Assembly (NCBI RefSeq): GCF_000429125.1
Contig: NZ_AUBG01000011.1
Coordinates: 1 to 64,000, forward strand
Origin: Aequorivita capsosiphonis DSM 23843
GTDB lineage: Bacteria; Bacteroidota; Bacteroidia; Flavobacteriales; Flavobacteriaceae
Reading direction: 5' to 3'
DNA: 64,000 nt
The position numbers and the translations under genes were made by a program. The notes beneath the pieces are model-generated. The model made no database searches. It saw only the letters and a program-made list of their open reading frames with translations, and was not told the DNA's origin. Of the stretch, positions 1 through 7,677 are shown piece by piece. Numbering within the stretch: position 1 is the first letter of the stretch; each line of letters opens with the position of its first letter.

Positions 1-2204
1 CGCGTGGTAAGATCAAAGGTGCTTATCTGGTCATCGACCGTACTGCCGTTCAGGGTATCGTCGCACAGGTGATAGTCCGCGGGCTCTACCACCAAGGGAA
101 TGGGGTCCACGATCAGCTCCAGCTCCACAATATCATAACAGCCCTGGGCGCCGTTGTTCGGGCTGGTGTTGGTATCGGTACCAACCCCGAGCACATAAAG
201 GGTCTGGGTGTTCTGGACCTGGTTCTGGTAGGCCGTTATGTTCTGTATGGCACCTGAAAAATCAGGGTTCTCCAGCGCGGCATTCCCCGCATCGATGGCG
301 TCCTGCTCCAGCCTATAATAATAAAGATCGTTCTCCAACGGATCCAGCCCGCCAAGGATCTCGTCCGCCTTGGTGGTCAGGTCAAAGATGGCAAAGCCAT
401 CGGCGTCGTCATCGCAGAGACGGTACGGCGTGGGCTCGGTAAGTACCGGGCTGTCGCGCACCTGCAGCTCCAGCACCGCGATGGCATAGCAGCCCGTGTT
501 CGCGCTCGAAACCCTTGCGTAGACTACATCGTTATAAGGGATAATATTTTCAAAGGGCTCTGGCAGGATACCCTCGTTGGTCTGGGCATCCAGTTCCGTG
601 TAATGATAAGTGACAGTCAACGTGGGATCGCCCATCGTGATGTCCCCATCGGCACTGTGGAGGAAAAAATCCGTGAAACCGTTGCTGTCAGAGTCGCAGG
701 TGACCAAGGGCTCCGGGGTATCGTTGATGGTGGGGGGAGGAGTAAAAGTAATCGTAAATACAGGTGATTCCTCTACAACGCAAGATCCTAAACTTCCACT
801 TACTGAATAATCTCCCGATTGTGTTACCTGAATACTTGGTGTATTTCCACCAAAAGGGTTTCCATTGAGAAACCAATTATATTCATCTAGATCGGGAAAA
901 TTTGCAGTTAGGGTTTCGGTTTGCCCCTCACAACTTTCTTCAGCTCCGGAAATCAACAAGCCTTGTTGGGAAAGATCTACAACTTGTTCAAATTCATTAT
1001 TGCCCTCGTTGGTTTCTAAGACAGTACTATTTCCATTGCCATCATCATCCACGACAGCTTTTAATGTAAATACTTGAGGTGTTCCTACAGGAATATTTAA
1101 ATTGATAGTGCCACTTTCAGTAGCGCCAATCGGGATGTCATTGAGCGTCTGTGTCTGTCCCAATAGTACCGCATCGGCATAAAAGGCAATAGGAACGTTT
1201 GCTGGTAAAAGAGCAGTACTATTGGCATTCGAAACCGTGTAATTAACCTCTATATTTCGATCTTCACAAAGAACCCCAAGATTATCAATCGTTATGGTCG
1301 CATCAGGTAATTCAGAGTTCACACTAACAACAATATTATTTACCATTATAAAATCCTGACCCGAACTTAATTGGATATCGATTTGATCATCTCCTGGCTC
1401 TATAATATCTAACCCTTGAAGGTCATAGTAATCCAAGTCCATATTGTAAAGGTCATAGGAATTGGTATAACTATTAGTCCCATTAAATGCATTATTACCG
1501 GGATTTAGCGGAGGATTGTCTATCAATATATTATTAAGCCTAAGACTTTCGTTAACAGCAATACCTGAATCTCCCTCCCAAGCCAAGAAACCAATTTTAG
1601 CTGCTACATCTGTTGCTGCACTTATGTTTTCTAGACTAATATTTATATTATTGTGGTTTAAGCCTACATAATCCAAACCATCGAATAGTGTTATTTGGTT
1701 TAGCAGCAAGCTAGGGTCTTCATAAATAATAATAATGGCCCAACCTCCAAAGTTAGTTCCCCCAGCACAGTATGGACCTATAACCCCTGTTAAATCCAGA
1801 TCTGAAAATGTATATGCGCCTTCTCCATTCTGAGCAACAATATTTGTAACATCTGCGTATGCTGAAAAGTAATTCAAACCCGATGTTGCAGTTAGTGCAA
1901 ATGTACGGTCAGCGGTTATACTGGTTCCATTAAGTTTTACATCAAAATCTCCACTCCCAGAGCCGGCCCAATACAACTGTGCGGAAACAAAGGTTTGCCC
2001 GGGATCTAACTGAAAATCAGCTGAACTTTCTGTTAAAATAGTACAACCACCGAAACCGCCATTCTCCTCAATATTTAAGGTATTCCCAAAGGCGGTAAAA
2101 TCAAAACGACCATTAAACTGCAAATACTCTTCAATAGGAACTACTTGCTGCGAAAACAAAAAAATTGGAATGAATAAAAGAAATGCAAGTATTAGTTTTT
2201 TCAT
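1..2204 (-). CDS. Large secreted repeat protein with CARDB-like and Ig-like domains (3' end outside window)
   Basis: Reading from an ATG at 2204 the frame stays open to base 1, so about 734 residues are visible and the C-terminus is missing. It opens with a clear signal peptide (MKKLILAFLLFIPIFLFSQQ). Residues about 20-295 form an N-terminal region seen in flavobacterial surface proteins. Residues about 298-405 look like a CARDB adhesion domain and about 406-490 like an Ig-like domain. From about residue 491 acidic modules of roughly 90-120 residues repeat, each opening with a Cys-Asp box (VTCDSDSNG, RLCDDDADG, HLCDDTLNG) and closing with a GCY...LEL strand. Such proteins usually end in a gliding-motility or T9SS C-terminal domain, which would lie beyond the window. 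The modules are GC-rich (sampled lines about 53-72%), whereas the N-terminal two thirds are near 35%. Function is probably adhesion; the ligand is unknown. Confidence 0.85.
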   Translation of the reverse strand, partial: MKKLILAFLLFIPIFLFSQQVVPIEEYLQFNGRFDFTAFGNTLNIEENGGFGGCTILTESSADFQLDPGQTFVSAQLYWAGSGSGDFDVKLNGTSITADRTFALTATSGLNYFSAYADVTNIVAQNGEGAYTFSDLDLTGVIGPYCAGGTNFGGWAIIIIYEDPSLLLNQITLFDGLDYVGLNHNNINISLENISAATDVAAKIGFLAWEGDSGIAVNESLRLNNILIDNPPLNPGNNAFNGTNSYTNSYDLYNMDLDYYDLQGLDIIEPGDDQIDIQLSSGQDFIMVNNIVVSVNSELPDATITIDNLGVLCEDRNIEVNYTVSNANSTALLPANVPIAFYADAVLLGQTQTLNDIPIGATESGTINLNIPVGTPQVFTLKAVVDDDGNGNSTVLETNEGNNEFEQVVDLSQQGLLISGAEESCEGQTETLTANFPDLDEYNWFLNGNPFGGNTPSIQVTQSGDYSVSGSLGSCVVEESPVFTITFTPPPTINDTPEPLVTCDSDSNGFTDFFLHSADGDITMGDPTLTVTYHYTELDAQTNEGILPEPFENIIPYNDVVYARVSSANTGCYAIAVLELQVRDSPVLTEPTPYRLCDDDADGFAIFDLTTKADEILGGLDPLENDLYYYRLEQDAIDAGNAALENPDFSGAIQNITAYQNQVQNTQTLYVLGVGTDTNTSPNNGAQGCYDIVELELIVDPIPLVVEPADYHLCDDTLNGSTVDDQISTFDLTT

Positions 2205-2222
2205 AATATGCTGTTAAAACGT

Positions 2223-2230
2223 CAAATATA
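2223..2230 (-). promoter_or_regulatory. -7 box of the repeat-protein gene
   Basis: TATATTTG on the minus strand matches the Bacteroidota -7 consensus TAnnTTTG and lies 18 bases before the ATG at 2204. No TTG at the expected -33 distance is visible, so this rests on one box. Confidence 0.4.
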
Positions 2231-2312
2231 TCGAATACATTGTTTTTCCTTTTATTATTTCAATAAAAAACACCCAAAAAAATACATTATTAGTTCATTT
2301 TTCTTATATAAA

Positions 2313-2344
2313 GTAGGTGAATCAACCTACGATTCATAAATTTG
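2313..2344 (+). promoter_or_regulatory. Candidate gcdH promoter with upstream palindromic operator
   Basis: TAAATTTG at 2337-2344 fits the TAnnTTTG -7 box. Six bases before it lies a perfect 6-6-6 inverted repeat, GTAGGT-gaatca-ACCTAC (2313-2330), where RNA polymerase would contact the spacer. The gcdH start is at 2367. Operators of this size and place are common for TetR/GntR-type regulators of acyl-CoA metabolism, but no regulator is encoded nearby, so the regulator is unknown. No TTG -33 box is visible. Confidence 0.45.
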
Positions 2345-2366
2345 CATTCCTTTAATTTTAAGAAAC

Positions 2367-3545
2367 ATGAAACCAGATTTATTTGAAGCTCCAGATTACT
2401 ACAATCTTGACGAATTACTTTCAGACGAACATAAGTTGGTACGCCAAGCCGCCCGCGATTGGGTAAAGCGTGACGTATCACCAATTATAGAGGAATATGC
2501 CCAAAAAGCGGAATTCCCAGAACAAATTATCAAAGGTCTAGCCGAGATCGGTGCTTTTGGCCCATACATTCCAGAAGAATACGGCGGCGCTGGCCTAGAC
2601 CAGATTTCTTACGGTTTGATTATGCAAGAAATTGAACGCGGCGATAGTGGCGTTCGCAGCACAGCATCAGTACAATCTTCTTTGGTGATGTACCCTATTT
2701 ATAAATACGGAAACGAAGAACAACGCAAAAAATATTTACCAAAACTGGCTTCTGGCGAATGGATGGGCTGTTTCGGTTTAACCGAACCAGACCATGGAAG
2801 TGATCCAGGTGGCATGACCACCCATTATAAAGATATGGGCGACCATTTTCTTTTGAATGGTGCTAAAATGTGGATCAGCAATGCTCCATTTGCACAAATA
2901 GCAGTGGTTTGGGCAAAGAATGAAGAAGGACGAATTCACGGATTAATCGTTGAACGTGGTATGGAAGGCTTTTCAACACCAGAAACACACAACAAATGGT
3001 CGCTTCGTGCTTCGGCAACTGGAGAACTTATTTTTGACAATGTAAAAGTTCCAAAGGAAAATCTATTACCAAATAAATCAGGATTGGGCGCGCCACTTGG
3101 CTGTCTAGATTCTGCACGTTACGGAATTGCTTGGGGTGCAATAGGTGCTGCTATGGATTGTTATGACACCGCACTTCGTTATTCAAAAGAAAGAATGCAA
3201 TTTGGGAAGCCGATTGGCCAGTTCCAACTTCAGCAGAAAAAACTTGCTGAGATGATTACCGAAATCACCAAAGCACAGTTATTGGCTTGGCGTGTAGGCG
3301 TAATGCGCAATGCAGGAACCGCAACCAGCGCTCAGATTTCTATGGCAAAACGAAACAATGTGGATATGGCAATTAATATCGCTAGAGAAGCAAGACAAAT
3401 GCTCGGGGGAATGGGAATTACTGGTGAATACAGTATTATGCGCCACTCTATGAACCTAGAAAGTGTGATTACTTATGAAGGAACGCACGATATCCACCTA
3501 TTAATTACAGGCTTGGATATTACCGGACTGAACGCTTTCTCATAG
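2367..3545 (+). CDS. gcdH: Glutaryl-CoA dehydrogenase
   Basis: This 392-residue FAD flavoprotein of the acyl-CoA dehydrogenase family is predicted to oxidise and decarboxylate glutaryl-CoA to crotonyl-CoA in lysine and tryptophan breakdown. The glutaryl-CoA branch is indicated by the block GVRSTASVQSSLVMYPI, which carries the substrate-binding Arg-Ser, by the FAD/acyl-CoA motif CFGLTEPDHGSDP, and by YEGTHDIH with the catalytic Glu near residue 371. Length equals the usual mature enzyme. It stands alone on the plus strand, divergent from the repeat protein, with a hairpin terminator behind it. No other lysine-catabolic gene is adjacent; a saccharopine dehydrogenase family gene lies 26 kb downstream. 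Confidence 0.93.
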   Translation: MKPDLFEAPDYYNLDELLSDEHKLVRQAARDWVKRDVSPIIEEYAQKAEFPEQIIKGLAEIGAFGPYIPEEYGGAGLDQISYGLIMQEIERGDSGVRSTASVQSSLVMYPIYKYGNEEQRKKYLPKLASGEWMGCFGLTEPDHGSDPGGMTTHYKDMGDHFLLNGAKMWISNAPFAQIAVVWAKNEEGRIHGLIVERGMEGFSTPETHNKWSLRASATGELIFDNVKVPKENLLPNKSGLGAPLGCLDSARYGIAWGAIGAAMDCYDTALRYSKERMQFGKPIGQFQLQQKKLAEMITEITKAQLLAWRVGVMRNAGTATSAQISMAKRNNVDMAINIAREARQMLGGMGITGEYSIMRHSMNLESVITYEGTHDIHLLITGLDITGLNAFS

Positions 3546-3565
3546 ACGAGAACAAAATTTTTATT

Positions 3566-3616
3566 AAAGCCACGAATACACGAATTATAAAATATTCATG
3601 TATTCGTGGCTTTTGA
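3566..3616. terminator. Hairpin behind gcdH
   Basis: A perfect 15-bp inverted repeat, AAAGCCACGAATACA (3566-3580) and TGTATTCGTGGCTTT (3599-3613), with an 18-base loop and a short T run. It fits an intrinsic terminator for gcdH. The sequence style also resembles dispersed intergenic repeats of Bacteroidota. Confidence 0.6.
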
Positions 3617-3718
3617 ATTTTAACCAATGTATTTCTTTCAAATGATTCCCAAAGCATTAAAATCCACCTGTTTTGTCTATTTTCAATATCGAAACGATTT
3701 TTTTCGTATTTTTAAAGT

Positions 3719-3976
3719 ATGCCAGAAATCAGTAGATTTTATGGAATAATAATTCGAATGTTTTTCAACGACCATAATCCACCGCATTTCCATGCAGAAT
3801 ATGGAGATTACAGAGCAATCGTAAATTTGGAGCATGAAGGCGTTAAAGGAAATATGCCGAAAAGAGCTCTGAAATTGTTACGTGAATGGACAGAATTACA
3901 CAGAGAGCAATTGATGGAAAATTGGAACGCTTGTCAAAACAATGAGCTTCCTAAAAAAGTTGAACCTTTAAAATAA
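3719..3976 (+). CDS. DUF4160 domain protein
   Basis: An 85-residue protein matching the DUF4160 family: ISRFYGIIIRMFF near the start, then NPPHFHAEYG, a His-rich signature, and a C-terminal helix with RALKLLREW. Biochemical function is not established. It is followed after 4 bases by a DUF2442 gene. This pairing recurs widely in bacterial genomes and has been proposed as a toxin-antitoxin-like module. No membrane segment or signal peptide is present, so it is probably cytoplasmic. Confidence 0.8.
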   Translation: MPEISRFYGIIIRMFFNDHNPPHFHAEYGDYRAIVNLEHEGVKGNMPKRALKLLREWTELHREQLMENWNACQNNELPKKVEPLK

Positions 3977-3980
3977 AGAG

Positions 3981-4238
3981 ATGGACATAGTTTGGATAGT
4001 AAAAGCTAAATATATAGAAGATTACCAAATTGAATTGACGTTTAATGAAGGCACCAAGAACATAGTTAATCTGAAAAATTATTTAACGGGGAAGGTTTTC
4101 GAACCTCTAAAAGACATAGATTATTTTAAAACCTTTAAAAAAAACAGTTGGACTATTGAATGGGATTGTGGAGCTGATTTTGCACCAGAATTTCTATATG
4201 AATTGGCCATGGAAAATAAAAACTTAAAAGTTCACTAA
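3981..4238 (+). CDS. DUF2442 domain protein
   Basis: An 85-residue protein of the DUF2442 family, recognised from the opening (I.V..AKYIEDYQIELTFNEGTK), the central LKNYLTGKVFEPLKD and the terminal WDCGADFAPEFLYELA. Family members are small cytoplasmic proteins usually encoded directly after DUF4160. Here the gap is 4 bases, so the two are surely cotranscribed. Which member would be toxic, if either is, cannot be read from the sequence. Confidence 0.8.
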   Translation: MDIVWIVKAKYIEDYQIELTFNEGTKNIVNLKNYLTGKVFEPLKDIDYFKTFKKNSWTIEWDCGADFAPEFLYELAMENKNLKVH

Positions 4239-4416
4239 CGCTCCATTTAAAACCGACTAGCATATTTCATCGTATATCTTAAAGTCAAGAATATCTTCCA
4301 ACGCTATTAGAATCCCTAATTTGCTACAGCGTCAGAATACTAACAAAAGAATTTTAGAAAAATTAATTATGGATGCAATTTCTAAACGCTGATTGGAAAT
4401 TAAAATTGATAAAAAG

Positions 4417-5109
4417 ATGAATCACTATAAAATACTTTTCATACTTCTCATCATAATTCCATTTTCTTGTGGGATTTCAAAAAAGAGCGATTCTTCAGAA
4501 AAAACCACTTATAAATATTTGGCCCTCGGCGACAGTTATACTATTGGAGAGAGCGTTTGTAGCGATTGCAATTATCCAAAGCAATTGAGCGATAGAATGA
4601 ACAAAGTTTCACTTGAAAAAACTTCAGTAAAAATAATTGCAAAAACAGGTTGGACCACTACCGATTTGCTTTCTGCTATCACTACTGAAAAGCCCTCAAA
4701 AGATTATGATCTGGTTACTTTACTGATTGGCGTGAACAACCAATATCAAGGAAAACCCTTTGCACTTTATGAAGAAGAATTCCCCAAACTACTCGATATA
4801 GCAATAGATTTTGCCAAAGGAAAAGCGGAAAACGTACTTGTGCTTTCCATTCCAGATTATGCATTTACGCCCTTTGGACAAAAATCTGGAAAAGCGGAAA
4901 AAATTACCCAGGAACTGAAAAAATACGATGCTTTCGCAGCAAAAATTTCAAAAGAAAAAGGAGTACGTTTTGAAAACATCACTCCAATAACCCAATTGGG
5001 ATTGGAAAACCCAGCATTGGTAGCTTCAGATGGATTGCATCCTTCAGAAGTAGCTTATAAAAAGTTTATTGATCAGATAATTTCGATTGTTCAAAATATA
5101 TTGAAATAA
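4417..5109 (+). CDS. SGNH/GDSL hydrolase lipoprotein
   Basis: A predicted esterase/acylhydrolase of the SGNH family, exported and lipid-anchored. The ATG at 4417 gives a compact lipoprotein signal peptide ending in PFSC (Cys18); a TTG eight codons upstream would spoil it. Catalytic blocks are the GDS nucleophile motif LALGDSYTIG (Ser40), the block III Asn in LIGVNNQYQG, and SDGLHPSE carrying the Asp-His pair (about 205 and 208). Length 230 fits the family. Substrate unknown. The gene converges on the di-heme oxidoreductase gene with 12 bases between. Confidence 0.87.
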   Translation: MNHYKILFILLIIIPFSCGISKKSDSSEKTTYKYLALGDSYTIGESVCSDCNYPKQLSDRMNKVSLEKTSVKIIAKTGWTTTDLLSAITTEKPSKDYDLVTLLIGVNNQYQGKPFALYEEEFPKLLDIAIDFAKGKAENVLVLSIPDYAFTPFGQKSGKAEKITQELKKYDAFAAKISKEKGVRFENITPITQLGLENPALVASDGLHPSEVAYKKFIDQIISIVQNILK

Positions 5110-5121
5110 TTCAGAAAAAAT

Positions 5122-6504
5122 TTACAGTGAGTTTATAAACTTCAACAAATCACCTCTTTCCGAAGTAGAAAGATTTTTGAATTTATTTTTTGCATTTTCT
5201 GCTTCTCCACCGTGCCAAAGAATAGCTTCCGTAATATTTTTAGCTCTTCCGTCGTGAAGGAAATTAGTATGCCCATTTACAACTTGGGTAAGTCCTATCC
5301 CCCAAAGTGCTTTCGTTCGCCACTCTTTTCCATTAGCTAAAAAATCAGCTCGATTGTCCGCCAAGCCATCACCCATATCGTGTAGTAACATATCAGTGTA
5401 AGGATAAAAAGTTTGGTTGGCCACTGCCGCCACTGAGAAATCACCTGATATCATTTTAGGAATATGGCATTTTGCACATTGAAGCTGGTCAAAAAGCGCA
5501 GAACCTCGCTTAACCGAATCATCGTCCAAATTTCGAGGCGCAGGAACGCCCAAGGTTTGGCAGTAAAAAGTTATTTCATCTAATAAAGCCTGTGAAATTT
5601 CGGCATCGTCATTAAGTCCATCATCGCCATTGGATTGCCCATAACCAGTTTCAAACGGGAAAACAGGATTAGTTACGCCCATATCATGAACATAAGCTCC
5701 AGCACATTGCTCCATCACCGTTGCCGTATTTGCTTTCCAACCAAAACGACCCAATCTAACTTGCCCAGTAACATTATCGTAAACGTAATTTGCTTTGCCA
5801 GAAATTCCGTCGCCATCTGCATCATTTACATCTTCATTGCTCAAAATATAGTATTCTGGAATTGCTTCCAATAAGCCCAATCCAAACACAGGCGATGCCA
5901 AACGTGGTGAAAGTTGCGCTTCGGCAGGAAATGGAATATAAGTATCTACTAAGGAATAAGTTGGCTTTTGAAGTGTTACTTGCGTGCCGTCCGCAAGTGT
6001 TTCTACCATGGGAGAAAAACTTACTTGAAACTTAGCTTCGGGTTCAAAACCGAAAATAGCCTGATTTTGTATTTGTTCTCCGAATCCCGGAACTGGAATG
6101 GGGGCATTATTATCACCTATACCTGGCATACTTGCTCTTAAAAAGAAACCACTAAGTGCATTTATATTTGTAGGAAAAGCGCTGCGTCCATCTTTAGGGT
6201 GGCAGCCAATGCAAGAAGAGTTGTTGAAAATAGGTCCCACACCGTTATTTACAGGGGCAGGAGCTGTTACAAAAACGGTCTCGAACTGAAAATCACCATC
6301 TAAATGAAAATCTAATTTAGAGCCTGAAAGATTTGCCGCCGGTGTACTATATGCGTTACTAGAGGCCAGAAAAACTGTAGTTTCACCACCCGCCATCAAG
6401 CGCTCTTGCAATTCTGGTGCAGGTTCATACACTGAATCGTTATCCTTATTACAGGATGCGAATAGAAGAACGAAAAATAAAAGACCAAAATAATAAGGCT
6501 TCAT
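5122..6504 (-). CDS. Di-heme oxidoreductase (DUF1111 family) lipoprotein
   Basis: A 460-residue putative c-type cytochrome of the di-heme oxidoreductase/thiol oxidoreductase family. The lipoprotein signal ends in FASC (Cys18), placing it on the periplasmic side or outer membrane. Two haem-attachment motifs are visible, CIGCH (residues 98-102) and CAKCH (about 345). It is the last gene of a minus-strand run behind a porin and an imelysin, a grouping repeatedly seen with iron or metal acquisition. A hairpin in the 57-base gap before it may modulate expression relative to imelysin. Exact redox partner unknown. Confidence 0.85.
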   Translation of the reverse strand: MKPYYFGLLFFVLLFASCNKDNDSVYEPAPELQERLMAGGETTVFLASSNAYSTPAANLSGSKLDFHLDGDFQFETVFVTAPAPVNNGVGPIFNNSSCIGCHPKDGRSAFPTNINALSGFFLRASMPGIGDNNAPIPVPGFGEQIQNQAIFGFEPEAKFQVSFSPMVETLADGTQVTLQKPTYSLVDTYIPFPAEAQLSPRLASPVFGLGLLEAIPEYYILSNEDVNDADGDGISGKANYVYDNVTGQVRLGRFGWKANTATVMEQCAGAYVHDMGVTNPVFPFETGYGQSNGDDGLNDDAEISQALLDEITFYCQTLGVPAPRNLDDDSVKRGSALFDQLQCAKCHIPKMISGDFSVAAVANQTFYPYTDMLLHDMGDGLADNRADFLANGKEWRTKALWGIGLTQVVNGHTNFLHDGRAKNITEAILWHGGEAENAKNKFKNLSTSERGDLLKFINSL

Positions 6505-6520
6505 TTCAAAATATTTAATG

Positions 6521-6550
6521 AACGGGCCACCAAAAAGCTAGCAGCCCGTT
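6521..6550 (-). other. Intercistronic hairpin between imelysin and oxidoreductase genes
   Basis: AACGGGC (6521-6527) pairs perfectly with GCCCGTT (6544-6550). No T run follows on the minus strand, so it is not a canonical terminator; it could stabilise or process the mRNA. Confidence 0.4.
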
Positions 6551-6561
6551 TTGATTACTTG

Positions 6562-7644
6562 TTAATCCAAATTCGATATAAGTGGTTCCAATTGCGATTG
6601 CAACTTAATTAGAAGCGCCAACACCTTTGTTTGGGCAAATTCTACTTCGGCACGGTTATTTACAATTGCTTGAGTGAAAGTACCAGGAATTGCTTCAATA
6701 GCATCGATAGCCTCAGAAATAGCTGATTTAATTTCGCCATCAAGACTTGAGTTTTCAACATTCACTATATTACTGAGCCCACTACCCTGAACACCATTAA
6801 AATCTCCTAAATAAATATGCTGTATACTGCGAATATTGTTTGCAAAATCTAATTTAGAGTTGTTGCTAAAACGAGATTCTTCAGCTGCAGGTTTTGGTCC
6901 ACCACTGTTTCCATTAAGCGGCTCCTCAATTTTTCCATTGGCAACTTCGTCTGCAATTATTGTAACTCCTTCTGCAATTTCTGAAAGTGCATTGGTCTTT
7001 GAAGTATATACAGATCCGCTTTCACCCGCATTAACAAAATTATTGGCAAAATTACCTTCAGAAGGCAACCATCCAAAGTACAATTGTTCTGTGTTTGAGC
7101 GTAAATCTGAAGCGGCTGCTTTTATGTATTCTATTTCGCGAGCGGTAAGTTGCGCTGCTGTTTTATCGCCATTCAAGCCCCAGAAGAAATATTCCAAAGT
7201 GTGAAAACCCCGTGCCTCGTTGTTGCTTTCAAGTAATGCCTGTGTTATAGCATTACTACTATTTAAAACATTATTGATAGCATTTACATCCACAGGCCAA
7301 GAATCTATTGCGGGGTCAATTCCTTCGGTATCTACAGGTCCGTATAAAAAACCTTCTGATTCTTCCCAAGGCGCACGCGTATCTTGCCATTTGCTTTTTG
7401 CATCTTCCAAAGCAGCTTCGTCACCAACACTCATTGCGTTAGCAGCTTCTTCCAATGCAATCGAATTGATATAAAGCTGGTTATATGTGGAAGTTATAAC
7501 ATCTAGCGAAAGATCTTTTAAAACTTCATTATAAAGTTCATTATTGTTATTTGGAGTTTCCTCTGGCGCATCGTTGTCGCTGCAACTGGTAAATCCAAAA
7601 GCTACTATTGTAGATAAAGTAAAGACTAATATTGATTTTTTCAT
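6562..7644 (-). CDS. Imelysin family lipoprotein
   Basis: A 360-residue member of the imelysin/insulin-cleaving-protease fold, today regarded mainly as periplasmic iron-related proteins (EfeO/IrpA relatives) rather than proteases. The lipoprotein signal ends in FTSC (Cys21). The family motif GxHxxE is present as GFHTLE (residues 146-151). The mature protein is acidic and helical. It lies between a porin (upstream) and a DUF1111 di-heme protein (downstream), all on the minus strand with short gaps, which supports a shared role in metal handling at the outer membrane. Confidence 0.87.
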   Translation of the reverse strand: MKKSILVFTLSTIVAFGFTSCSDNDAPEETPNNNNELYNEVLKDLSLDVITSTYNQLYINSIALEEAANAMSVGDEAALEDAKSKWQDTRAPWEESEGFLYGPVDTEGIDPAIDSWPVDVNAINNVLNSSNAITQALLESNNEARGFHTLEYFFWGLNGDKTAAQLTAREIEYIKAAASDLRSNTEQLYFGWLPSEGNFANNFVNAGESGSVYTSKTNALSEIAEGVTIIADEVANGKIEEPLNGNSGGPKPAAEESRFSNNSKLDFANNIRSIQHIYLGDFNGVQGSGLSNIVNVENSSLDGEIKSAISEAIDAIEAIPGTFTQAIVNNRAEVEFAQTKVLALLIKLQSQLEPLISNLD

Positions 7645-7677
7645 GTTGATTTATTTATTGGTTTATTTTGAAAGGTT

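Noticed and set aside
69-1077. Short plus-strand open frames at the window start
   Set aside because: They are antisense to one long minus-strand frame that has a signal peptide and repeated domains.
6521-6550. Terminator between imelysin and the di-heme oxidoreductase
   Set aside because: The stem is good but no T run follows in the direction of transcription.
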